From Prevotellaceae bacterium UBA6398 (GTDB taxonomy: Bacteria; Bacteroidota; Bacteroidia; Bacteroidales; Bacteroidaceae): a DNA stretch of 44,803 nt. Of the stretch, positions 33,756 to 42,600 are shown piece after piece. The position numbers were made by a program, and so were the translations under genes. The stretch is taken from positions 1 to 44,803 of the forward strand of contig DJQA01000007.1 of NCBI GenBank assembly GCA_002437495.1, given 5' to 3'. Below the pieces are notes generated by a model, which worked only from the letters and a program-made list of their open reading frames with translations, made no database searches and was not told the origin of the DNA. Each line of letters begins with the position of its first letter. Positions within the stretch are counted from its first letter, which is position 1.

Positions 33756-34856
33756 TTACTCTATTCCCAAAAACTCTTTCACCTTTTTGGCGGGGATGCC
33801 GAAATTGAACGATGTTGTGCCTTGCAGCTTGGCGAAATTCACGCCTACCACATCGCCATACATATTCAGCACAGGACTTCCGCTCGATCCTTCAAGCAAC
33901 GGTATGGAGTACATAATACGAACGTCATCGGGGTCCTGCAAAATATTTCCGATTGTTATCTGCGACTTCAGTCCGTCCGAGGTTTGAGCGAGCTGCGGAC
34001 CATGATTAAAGCCTATCATGCATAGCTGCGTGCCGGTTTTGAGCTTGCGCCCTTTGTAATCGCGGCGAATGCGCTGCCAATATGTTTCGAGCAGCGTGCG
34101 CTTGCCCTTTGTGCCGCTCTGAAAATGGAACACATAGCAGCCTTTGGGCGTTTTTCCGCTGTTTAGTCTTATAACCGCCAGGTCAACATCGTCAACGCCC
34201 GACACTTTTGTTACCGTACACTCCGAAAAGTCCCCTGGCGATGAAACCCTGTCGCCGTTGTAGGCAATGCCCACGCGGCACGATACGGCTATGCGTATGT
34301 CCGAAAGGTCAATGTTTTCTATTTTTCCAACGGTCTCGTCATACTCCTCAAAACTCTCCCTAAGTTCCGCGAGCCTGTCGCCATCAACAAAGCCGCTGTA
34401 TATTCCCTGATAGTAAGTCTGGTTATACTGTTCCTCGGCGGCATCGCGCAAGGCGGCGAAAAGGCTTTTTATCCTCACAAGCTGCTTGGCAAGAACCGTC
34501 CGCACCACGGCCTTATCCATTTCCGGGCGCACCACGTGCCGGTTTGTCAGAATATTACCGTCTCGCGAAACAAAGAAGCCTGTGCCGAACACCACGGCGG
34601 AGTTGCGGGTTATCTCGTTTATGTCGTCGGTAAGGTTTGCAAGTTCTCCGTTTTCGTCAATGCCTGTGAAATAAACCACCGCGCCCGCCACGTTCATGGC
34701 ATAGTAATAGCGGTTCATGATAAGCACAACGCCCGATGCGTCGTTTTTGTAGATCTCGTCTACACTCATTGGCTTTTCCTTGCACGATACAAGTGTACAT
34801 CCCGCCACGGCAAGCACCATTATATATATGAATTGTCTGAACACCCGCGTTTTCAT
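33756..34856 (-). CDS. Trypsin-like serine protease, predicted lipoprotein
   Basis: Extracytoplasmic serine peptidase of the trypsin/DegP fold. From ATG 34856 it has 366 residues; earlier in-frame starts lie at or before the promoter. The N-terminus (FIYIMVLAVAGCTLVSCKEK) offers two possible lipidation cysteines, Cys20 and Cys25. The triad reads His107 in ILTNRHVV, Asp225 in VDDVDLAVIRL and Ser325 in LEGSSGSPVLN. The His-Asp distance of 118 residues is far above the usual 30-50; the insertion (about 112-215) is mainly helical and acidic (LRESFEEYDETVGKIENIDL). No PDZ domain follows. It is flanked by its own promoter and, upstream, repeat copy G. Substrate unknown. Confidence 0.85.
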   Translation of the reverse strand: MKTRVFRQFIYIMVLAVAGCTLVSCKEKPMSVDEIYKNDASGVVLIMNRYYYAMNVAGAVVYFTGIDENGELANLTDDINEITRNSAVVFGTGFFVSRDGNILTNRHVVRPEMDKAVVRTVLAKQLVRIKSLFAALRDAAEEQYNQTYYQGIYSGFVDGDRLAELRESFEEYDETVGKIENIDLSDIRIAVSCRVGIAYNGDRVSSPGDFSECTVTKVSGVDDVDLAVIRLNSGKTPKGCYVFHFQSGTKGKRTLLETYWQRIRRDYKGRKLKTGTQLCMIGFNHGPQLAQTSDGLKSQITIGNILQDPDDVRIMYSIPLLEGSSGSPVLNMYGDVVGVNFAKLQGTTSFNFGIPAKKVKEFLGIE

Positions 34857-34885
34857 GCCACGAACCATTTTACGTTGTTTGAGTG

Positions 34886-34893
34886 CAAAGTTA
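34886..34893 (-). promoter_or_regulatory. Protease gene promoter -7 box (TAACTTTG)
   Basis: TAACTTTG followed by CAC on the minus strand matches TAnnTTTG and lies 29 bases upstream of the ATG at 34856. The far upstream in-frame start at 34916 is before this box. Confidence 0.6.
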
Positions 34894-35005
34894 AGAAACA
34901 GTTTTGAATTTTTCATACAGCTGTTTCATAATATAACTGTTGTCTCCGCCCATGCTTTGGGCGCATCTAAGGAAAATCGATTACTTTTTTCAAAACACGG
35001 TGAAA

Positions 35006-35083
35006 CTACATCGGACATGGAAAAAACTACGTCCTATGTAGAAAAAATTATGTCTGACATAATTTAAATTACATCAGACATAA
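35006..35083 (-). repeat. 21-bp-period intergenic repeat, copy G (no cap)
   Basis: Four full cores at 35006, 35027, 35048 and 35069 (21-bp period), spacers AAAAAA, AAAAAA, TTTAAA. The cap AAAAAAGG is missing: the position holds a full core (TTACATCAGACATAA). The last two cores with their spacer form a 36-nt inverted repeat, 13 of 15 pairs Watson-Crick and the other two G-U on the minus strand. It begins 31 bases after the GH97 stop. Confidence 0.9.
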
Positions 35084-35114
35084 TATTTGCGCCTCACACA
35101 ATACGCCGGGCTAC

Positions 35115-37079
35115 CTACTTCAGCAGCAATCCGCCGTTGGGCTGTATTACTACCTTAGCCTCTCCTTTGGCATTAACCTTCAGCTTTTGCATCCGTCCCT
35201 GCGGAAGTGAGCCGTCCTTGGCGGGGCGGTCGTTATAATAAGTTATCTGCTTGCCTGCAAACATGGGCAGACTGAGCTTGAGTTTCAGTTCCTTTTCTTC
35301 CGCGTTAAGCCCGGCAACATACCATTTGTTGCCGCTGCGGCGTGCCACAATGAAATATTTTCCGGGATAGCCGTCTATAAAGCGCGTCTCATCCCACACG
35401 GTGGGGATTTCCTTGAGCAAGTCGAGCTCGAACTGCGGAATTTCATCAAGATTATTGGGCATCAAGCCTATACACTGCACTTCGGTTTGCGTGAAAACAG
35501 AGGCAGCGATTTCGAGAATATCCGATGTGTGGCGGCGGTGGCGGCTTTTGTTGTCGCGCGACATATACTTGTTAAGCAGCGTTCCGCCGTAGTCCATTGC
35601 AGCCACGGCGTTGCGTGTGAAAGCGTAAGTTGCAAGGTCGCGTGCCTCGCTCTTAGCACTCTTTTCGTTGAAATACACGTTTTCGGAAGCCAACACAGCC
35701 TCAGAGGAAATAAAGTTGGGATACATTCTCTCCCACCCTCGCGGCAGCGTGCAGCCGTGGAAAATCACGAAAATACCAAAATCGTTGGCATCGGCAAGAA
35801 TGTCCTCGTAAAGCTGCATTGTTTCCTGTTTGTCGCCTCCGAAGAAATCAACTTTTATGCCTGCAATTCCAATGTCTTTCAGCCATTTCATTTCCCTGCG
35901 GCGTTGCAGCACCGAGTTCATGAGGTTGCGCGGGGTTTGCGGCGCATCGTTCCAAAATCCGTTTGAATTATACCATAAAATGAGACGCACACCTTTTGCC
36001 GCCGCATACTTGCTTAGCTCTGCCATACGCTTGCGCCCTATGTTTTTTTCAACATCCCAGTTTGCGTCAATAAGGCTGTATTCGTAGCCCATCTTAGCCG
36101 CCATGTCGATAAACGCCTTTTGGTCGTCATAATTTACCGACTCGTCCTGCCATATTATCCAGCTCCACACATAACGCCCGGGCGCATAGTTACGCGAAGC
36201 GGAGTATTTGGGTTTTACAACGTCAAAGGGGATGGTTGTCTCCACTATGGGCTTTAGCGAAGAGCCTACGGTAATTGTTCTCCACGGTGTAGAAGCCGGA
36301 AGCGACAAGCCGCAGCCATCCGAACCCAAACCGGCATTCTGCCCGTGCGACGGGAAAGCCACAGTATAGCCCTCGCCCGACTTGTATTCCGAAAGGGCAC
36401 ATCCGGCATATCCGCCGTCGGTTCCGGTTTCGCTTATAAGCATCCAACCGTCATTGCCCACGCGAAACAAAGCCGGGAACGTGTACCCGTAGCCATATTG
36501 CGACTTTGAATCGAGCGGGGCATCCTGGGAATAAACCTCCTCATAGGCCGGGTGTGTTCTGCACCAAGTTGAGCCGGGAGTACTTTGCGGAGCCATGAAA
36601 GCGGTTGAAGCGGCGGGAACATTGAAAGAAGTGGACTCGGAATCAATACGCATGACATTCCGGCCATCGAACGAAGAAAAGGAATAGCGGAACGCCACAT
36701 TATTGTCAGATACATTGAACGTAACCGTCATTGTATTTCCCTTGGCATTTTTCATGTCAACCTTCAACCGGTTTGCAACATAATGCACATTGGTTGTTTT
36801 GGAACGGCTCAAAACATATTTCTCGTCTATTTTCGCCGTTGACGAGCCCACTATTGAAAGGTTTCCTGCAAAATCGCCCGCATCGGCAACAACACCGAGA
36901 CGTGAGGGGTTGAGAAAAGTTTTGCCGTTGTATTTCACCGTATAGGAAGCCTTGCCGCCATTGTCGTTTACATTTACAACGAGCTTTCCGTTGGGTGAGG
37001 ACACACTTACATCCCCGGCATATGAGCACACGAAACATGAGCCTGCAAAAAGCGAGGCCAAAAGAATTTTAGTTTTCAT
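35115..37079 (-). CDS. GH97-family alpha-glycosidase (alpha-galactosidase or alpha-glucosidase type)
   Basis: Secreted or periplasmic exo-acting alpha-glycosidase. From ATG 37079 the product is 654 residues with signal peptide MKTKILLASLFAGSCFVCSY, then an N-terminal beta-super-sandwich (~20-280, SSPNGKLVVNVNDNGGKASY), a TIM barrel (~290-560) and a small C-terminal beta domain (ending QPNGGLLLK). In the barrel GIAGIKVDFFGGDKQ places Asp near residue 411, the position of the nucleophile in retaining GH97 alpha-galactosidases; the SusB-type inverting alpha-glucosidases lack it, which favours the retaining type. ATG 37094 is an alternative start. It begins 16-31 bases after tamL on the same strand, so it appears to be the third gene of the tamB-tamL operon. 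Confidence 0.88.
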   Translation of the reverse strand: MKTKILLASLFAGSCFVCSYAGDVSVSSPNGKLVVNVNDNGGKASYTVKYNGKTFLNPSRLGVVADAGDFAGNLSIVGSSTAKIDEKYVLSRSKTTNVHYVANRLKVDMKNAKGNTMTVTFNVSDNNVAFRYSFSSFDGRNVMRIDSESTSFNVPAASTAFMAPQSTPGSTWCRTHPAYEEVYSQDAPLDSKSQYGYGYTFPALFRVGNDGWMLISETGTDGGYAGCALSEYKSGEGYTVAFPSHGQNAGLGSDGCGLSLPASTPWRTITVGSSLKPIVETTIPFDVVKPKYSASRNYAPGRYVWSWIIWQDESVNYDDQKAFIDMAAKMGYEYSLIDANWDVEKNIGRKRMAELSKYAAAKGVRLILWYNSNGFWNDAPQTPRNLMNSVLQRRREMKWLKDIGIAGIKVDFFGGDKQETMQLYEDILADANDFGIFVIFHGCTLPRGWERMYPNFISSEAVLASENVYFNEKSAKSEARDLATYAFTRNAVAAMDYGGTLLNKYMSRDNKSRHRRHTSDILEIAASVFTQTEVQCIGLMPNNLDEIPQFELDLLKEIPTVWDETRFIDGYPGKYFIVARRSGNKWYVAGLNAEEKELKLKLSLPMFAGKQITYYNDRPAKDGSLPQGRMQKLKVNAKGEAKVVIQPNGGLLLK

Positions 37080-37110
37080 CTTATTTTTTATCATTGGTTT
37101 TTATGCAGTT

Positions 37111-39672
37111 TTAGAATGGATATCCTATTGCGAAATTAAGCGAGAGCCCGTCTGTGAACTTTTCTATATTGTAATACCCGCTTTTTGAAGTTTCATAAGG
37201 AGCGTGGATTGCCACACCGAGGTCAAGGCGCAGCACCAAAAACTCCATGTCATAGCGAAGTCCCACCCCCGTGCCAAGAGCGATTGATTTCAGAAAGTCT
37301 GAACCGCTGAGCCTTCCTTGTGGGCGCTTTTCGTCTTTTCGCAAAAGCCATATGTTGCCCGCGTCAAGAAATGTGGCACCATAGAGAGAACCGAACAGTT
37401 TGAAGCGCAATTCGGCGTTGGCTTCCAATTTTATGTCTCCGGTTTGATCGATGTATGAGTATTTCGAGCCCGGAGAACGAAAACGCCCCGGACCTATGGA
37501 GCGCACCGTAAACGCCCTTATCGAGTTTGCTCCGCCCGAGCTGAACTGCTCGCTGTAAGGGGCCACCGTGCTGTTGCCGTAAGAATATATCATGCCTGCG
37601 AAAAGCCTCGTGGCTAACTTGAATGTCGGGGTTATGGAAAACGTCTTGTGCAATTCGGTGGTGAGCTTCACAAACTGTGCGAACGGATTTCCCATCAAGT
37701 TTTTGTTCTCCTCGCTGAACTTTTTTCCGCTCAAGGCGAAAATTCCGGAAACAAGGTTTCCCGACTCTTTCACCGTAGTCTGCCACCATATTGGGTTGAC
37801 GGCGCGGCGCGTGGAGCTGTAAGTGAAACTGTAGCTTATTGCCGGCACAAACTGGTTTCTCATGCTGACGAAGAGTGCGGGATTTGCATTCATAACAGAA
37901 TCGAAACGTGCCGACTTGCGAAATATCCTGTTGTAGTCGAGAGAAAATATGGAAAGAGCGTGGGTTACGTGGCGCGACGGCCGCCAGTTGTATGTCATGT
38001 CAAGCCCCCACTTTGTCATGTTGAAATATCCCGAGCGATTCATCCAGTCTCCGCTGAGCGTAAACTTTGTCGATGCCGGGAAAAACATGCTGCCGTTATC
38101 TATCCATGGCATGAAGAGCGTGGGAAACTCAACGCCTATGGAACTTCCAAGTTCGTATGAATTAAGTAGGTCATCGCGGTCGTGGCGGCGTGTACCGGTT
38201 TCCCATTCATACGAGCCGTATATTCTGAAACTCATTCTCTCGCCTGCACGGAATGCGTTGCGCTTGGCTATCTCGAACGATGCTCCGGGACCCACCTGGT
38301 CGTTGCTCTTGGCGGTTACATTCATATTGAACTCCGATTCGTAAGGTTTGTCGAGCTTTGCGAAAATATAAACGTCAAGAGTATCTCCCGTGCCCGTTGT
38401 GTCGCGAGGAAAATAATTCATGTCAATGGAGCTGAAAACCTGAAGGCTGCTGAGTTTGGAAGTTGTGAAACTTTGTTCCAAATAGCTATAAGGCCTTCCA
38501 CGCAGTGAAAACACATTTTGCCTCCAAAGGCTTGAGTGCAGCGGTATGCGCCGCCCGGGATAGTAAAATTCAAAATCGCCGCGTGTTACGTGCTTTACCA
38601 TAGTGTCGCCGGGATTTGCGTTGATATACACAATCTTCTTACCGTAATACCATTTCCGTTTTGCATTGTCGGGAATGTTTTTGGCCGGCTGCACGCGCAG
38701 TTGCACCTTGCCCGGAACGGCAAAGGTATCAGCTGAAAACACCGTATAGTCAGGATTGAAATAATAATACCCGTTATTGCGGAACAGGTTGCGCAAGCGG
38801 GTTTTCTCCTCGCTTATTTTTGCCGCGCTGAACCGGTCGCCTTTGTGGAGCAGACGCTTAGGCCATTCCTTGTTGCTGCGTATCAGTGAATCTATCTCGG
38901 GCGGATAGTTAACGTAGGCTATCGAATCGAAACGGAAAACATCGCGCGGCGTAACGAAGTATTTCACCTTTGCCTTGCGGTTGTCGGCATACGGAAGTAT
39001 TTCATAGCTCACATTCCCATGAAAATAGCCATAGTTGTGAAGCGTGTTTGTTGCCACCCTGGCGCGAAGCTCGGGATTTACCATTGAAATGTACTTGGGC
39101 TTCTGCGAGAAATTCTTGAAAATCCATTTGCCTATAAACGTCTTTGAATTTACAAAGCCGTTGTAAAACCAAAGCCCCATAGGAAGCGGATGCCTAAGAG
39201 ACGAGCTGCCGAAAAGCGAAGCGTTGGGCGGATAAGCAAGCACACCGTCAACCTCTGCTTTGGCGTTCTCCCACGCCTTTGCATCGGCGGCACGTTTCTT
39301 TTTGTCGGCAGCGCGGATTTCCTTTTCATCCAAAGTGTCATTCTTATATTCGCCACCTCCGGGGTTCTTGGAGCTTAACAGATTATTTACCTTGCGTGCG
39401 GCATCGGCTATTGATATTATTATTCCGGCCGAATCTTTTTCCGATTTCTTGCTGCCTTTTATGCCGTTGTAGTCTATCGATTTTATGCCCGTATAAAGTT
39501 GTTCGTCTTTAGGAATGTTGGATGTGGTGGAGCACGACGACATAAGCATTGCCGTCGCAAAAAGGCACAGCACGATTGGAAGCGTATTTTGTCCCGTTGC
39601 GCCTTTTATGCCATGGAGTGTGCTTTCGCGCCATTCTGCAAGCTTTCTATATATATAATGTATGCGCATCAT
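37111..39672 (-). CDS. tamL: Omp85-family lipoprotein of the translocation/assembly module (TamA-like, TamL)
   Basis: Outer-membrane Omp85-family partner of TamB. The 853-residue product has an N-terminal hydrophobic segment with a lipobox (ATAMLMSSC, Cys near 47), as in the Bacteroidota TamA homologues known as TamL. POTRA-like modules follow (~60-400: RKAKVKYFVTPRDVFRFDSI, GKVQLRVQPAKNIP, LDVYIFAKLDKPYESEFNMN), then a C-terminal 16-strand barrel with the Omp85 signature region (GANSIRAFTVRSIGPGRFRS, ATFLDAGNIWLL) and final NFAIGYPF. The start overlaps the tamB stop (ATGA). The ~30 residues before the hydrophobic segment are unusually long for a lipoprotein signal, so a later start is possible. 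GH97 follows within 31 bases. Confidence 0.87.
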   Translation of the reverse strand: MMRIHYIYRKLAEWRESTLHGIKGATGQNTLPIVLCLFATAMLMSSCSTTSNIPKDEQLYTGIKSIDYNGIKGSKKSEKDSAGIIISIADAARKVNNLLSSKNPGGGEYKNDTLDEKEIRAADKKKRAADAKAWENAKAEVDGVLAYPPNASLFGSSSLRHPLPMGLWFYNGFVNSKTFIGKWIFKNFSQKPKYISMVNPELRARVATNTLHNYGYFHGNVSYEILPYADNRKAKVKYFVTPRDVFRFDSIAYVNYPPEIDSLIRSNKEWPKRLLHKGDRFSAAKISEEKTRLRNLFRNNGYYYFNPDYTVFSADTFAVPGKVQLRVQPAKNIPDNAKRKWYYGKKIVYINANPGDTMVKHVTRGDFEFYYPGRRIPLHSSLWRQNVFSLRGRPYSYLEQSFTTSKLSSLQVFSSIDMNYFPRDTTGTGDTLDVYIFAKLDKPYESEFNMNVTAKSNDQVGPGASFEIAKRNAFRAGERMSFRIYGSYEWETGTRRHDRDDLLNSYELGSSIGVEFPTLFMPWIDNGSMFFPASTKFTLSGDWMNRSGYFNMTKWGLDMTYNWRPSRHVTHALSIFSLDYNRIFRKSARFDSVMNANPALFVSMRNQFVPAISYSFTYSSTRRAVNPIWWQTTVKESGNLVSGIFALSGKKFSEENKNLMGNPFAQFVKLTTELHKTFSITPTFKLATRLFAGMIYSYGNSTVAPYSEQFSSGGANSIRAFTVRSIGPGRFRSPGSKYSYIDQTGDIKLEANAELRFKLFGSLYGATFLDAGNIWLLRKDEKRPQGRLSGSDFLKSIALGTGVGLRYDMEFLVLRLDLGVAIHAPYETSKSGYYNIEKFTDGLSLNFAIGYPF

Positions 39673-42600
39673 TTATTGCCAACGCTTTTGTTTTTAATGC
39701 CGTTTTCTTCGCGTTTCATTCCGACACCTGCTTTCGCGGTTTTAGTCTTTTTGCGTTTTTTACCTTTGGATTTCAGCGAATCTCCGTCTTCTTTTTTCCA
39801 AAAGGTGAATATATCCCCGAATTTCCCAACCTTGCGCCTAAGCACCAAACCTGCGCCTGCCTCTGTGAGACTGCCTTCGAGCGGATCCTGTGAGTTGTGG
39901 TCGTAGAACAATCTTACGTAACGCTTCGCGCTGTTGTCTATACGGTATTCCAGAGATATGTTGTCAATAAAGCTGCTTGCGTCGTTGCGGGCATCTTCTC
40001 CGGTTGACACGTGCCCGCCTATCACCACATTTACCCTATTACCCCAGAATTTTTTGGCAAAGCGGAACGAATAGTCGGTGTTCGACTCGCCCGTTGCCGA
40101 TGTTCCGTCTTCTACGCTCACGCTCAAATCAACCGATTTAAGGGCCTTGCCGGCTATTTGCTGCACCTGGTTTTGCAGAAAAGCATTTAGCGCGTTGCCC
40201 GTCTTCAATCCGTTGGAGGCATTGTTTTCCTCGAGATACAGTCCTGTGGCAAGCATAGAAACGGCGAGCTTGTTTTTTTGTTCAGCCGACATCGACGCAA
40301 GCTGGTTTTGTATAGTCTGGTCATCCGGAGCCTCTATGGTGAATTCAAGTCCCATCCTGTTTAACGGCTGGGTTAGCTTAAGCCCCACGTCAAAGTTTAC
40401 GGAACGCGGCTTGTCGTTTTCGTTAACCGATGCCTTCACCCTTTCTTTTGCGGCTATGTTGAGTGTCGGGTTCATAGGCTCGCCGGTAAACTCTATGTAA
40501 CTACCCTCGGTAAGATAGAATGTCCTGAGCGGAATCACGGGCAAGGCATATTTCATCTCTCCGCTGTTTATCGTGTATCGTCCTGTAAGGTACATCTCGC
40601 CCGTGGGAGTATATTTAAGCGACAGATTTCCGCCGCCTTCCACATCTACGTAGCTCTGTTTGTCATCGTTTATATCGCAGTGCAAGTGAGCCGCGTCATT
40701 AATGTTAACGGTCAGTGCCATTGTGAGCCCGGTTGCAGCTGCTTTTTTGGTGGGAACGGCGGCAGTATCACTGAAATCCACGAAACTGACAAGCGAATTC
40801 AAGTCGTTCTCCGCCGACAGCGGACTGTCTTTCAGCACATATGTTACATCGGTTTTGGGAAGCACATACAGATTTCCGTAAACAAACAGATTGGACAGCG
40901 TACCTCTAACCATAAGGTTTATATCGGAATAAACCGTGCCATAAACCTCCGACTTTGCCGTTTGCTTGGAATTTATGAGATTGAAATCCTTCGCCTTTAC
41001 CCTCATGTTCATGTTTACATTGCTTAGGTTACTGAAATCCAGATTTCCATCTACCACCAACGGATTGTTCCGATTTGAATAAAAGTTAAGCGTGTCGAGG
41101 TGTAGTACGCTGTTGCTTACAATTGCCGAATCGCTCTGAACTCGGAGGTTTATGCCATATGTATCGGAATTAATCCTCACGGAGTCGAGCAACACCTTTC
41201 CATTGAGCATAGGCTCTGAGGCTGTCCCCGTCAAGTCAAGATCCCCGCCCAGACACCCTCCAAGCCCGAACTTCTCTCCGGTAAAGCCGTTGAGCATTTC
41301 TGCCGGGAATTTTTCAAGTTGCAGGCACGCATTCAGGGAATCGGTTTTCCCATAATAAGCCCCATCTATGTTTGCCACCTCTTCCCCGCTGCGGGTAACC
41401 GATACATTTATGTAGTGCGCCTCCTTTTGCGGCATCGGGAAATAATTGCCTGCAAAACCTATGTCGCCAAGCGGCGCGCCCTCATATCCCATTTCCCTTA
41501 TGCCAAAGTCGTATGCAGCGGCAATTTTATCGTTCTCCTTTGTTACGTGCAGGTCGCCCGTAAGGAAACCGGAAACCAAAGGCGCAAAAGGTATTGAGGA
41601 TGTAAGTTCACGCATGTTCACCCGGTTCATGCTTACGGTTATGTCGCTCACCGAATCTGTGCGATTGCCATAAACTTTCAAACCTGTGCCATCGTCTGCA
41701 AGCAGGTCTATGTCCGACTGTATTGTCTTGTCGTCAAAAAGCGTAAGATAGTTGTCTTTATTCACTTTGAACCTGCGGTAGGCTATCACCGGGTTTTCCG
41801 GATACAAATGGAATGTTGTGCCACTATCGGTAAGCAAGGCGCGCATGCCGAGATTCATTCCCTCAACGCCATTCCTGTTTTTGTAAACCATTTCCACGCC
41901 AACCCCATTGTTAATAAGATAACCGTCAAGCCCGGCCGTGAATATGTAAGGGTTACGCCTGGTGGCATTATGCACCGAGCTTCTGAAACGCAATCCGGTT
42001 GTGTCCTGATATATCGATATGTTCATCGTGTCAAGCAGGATAGACCCGGTGTTCAAACTGTGAATGTAGCCCATGCCGTCTATTCCGTTGCCGGGGTCGC
42101 TCTGCAAGTGCAGAAACAATTGGTTGAACGAATATCCGCTGCGGTATTTCAGCATATTGCTTAACGGATTGTCATTTCCCGCGTCAACCATAAGGCTCAC
42201 TGTTGGCAACAATTTGCGCAATGCTTCCTGGTCAAGATGTTTTCGCTTTATCTGCCTTTTTAGCGCGGCAACGAACTTATGCGCCTGCGCCGATATACGG
42301 TCAATGTTATTGCAGCTGTGAGCCGTAAGGTGAAGGTCGCCTGCCGAAACCTTGGCGTAAAGCGAATCGCGGTGGTTGTCAAGTTTCACAAGCAGGTCTT
42401 TGGCACGGAAACTCTTTCCGCTGTCAACATGAAACATTATGCTGTCAATCCTTGCGTCAATGCCGTAAACACTCATGTCGCTTCCGGCGTAAAACGAGGC
42501 TTCAGAGCGGGTGGAAAGCTTCATGGTTTTTTTGCCCTTTGAAAGTTTTTGAATATCCAGTGCCGATAGCCGCGCATTGAGTTTACCTTTTACAAACGTC

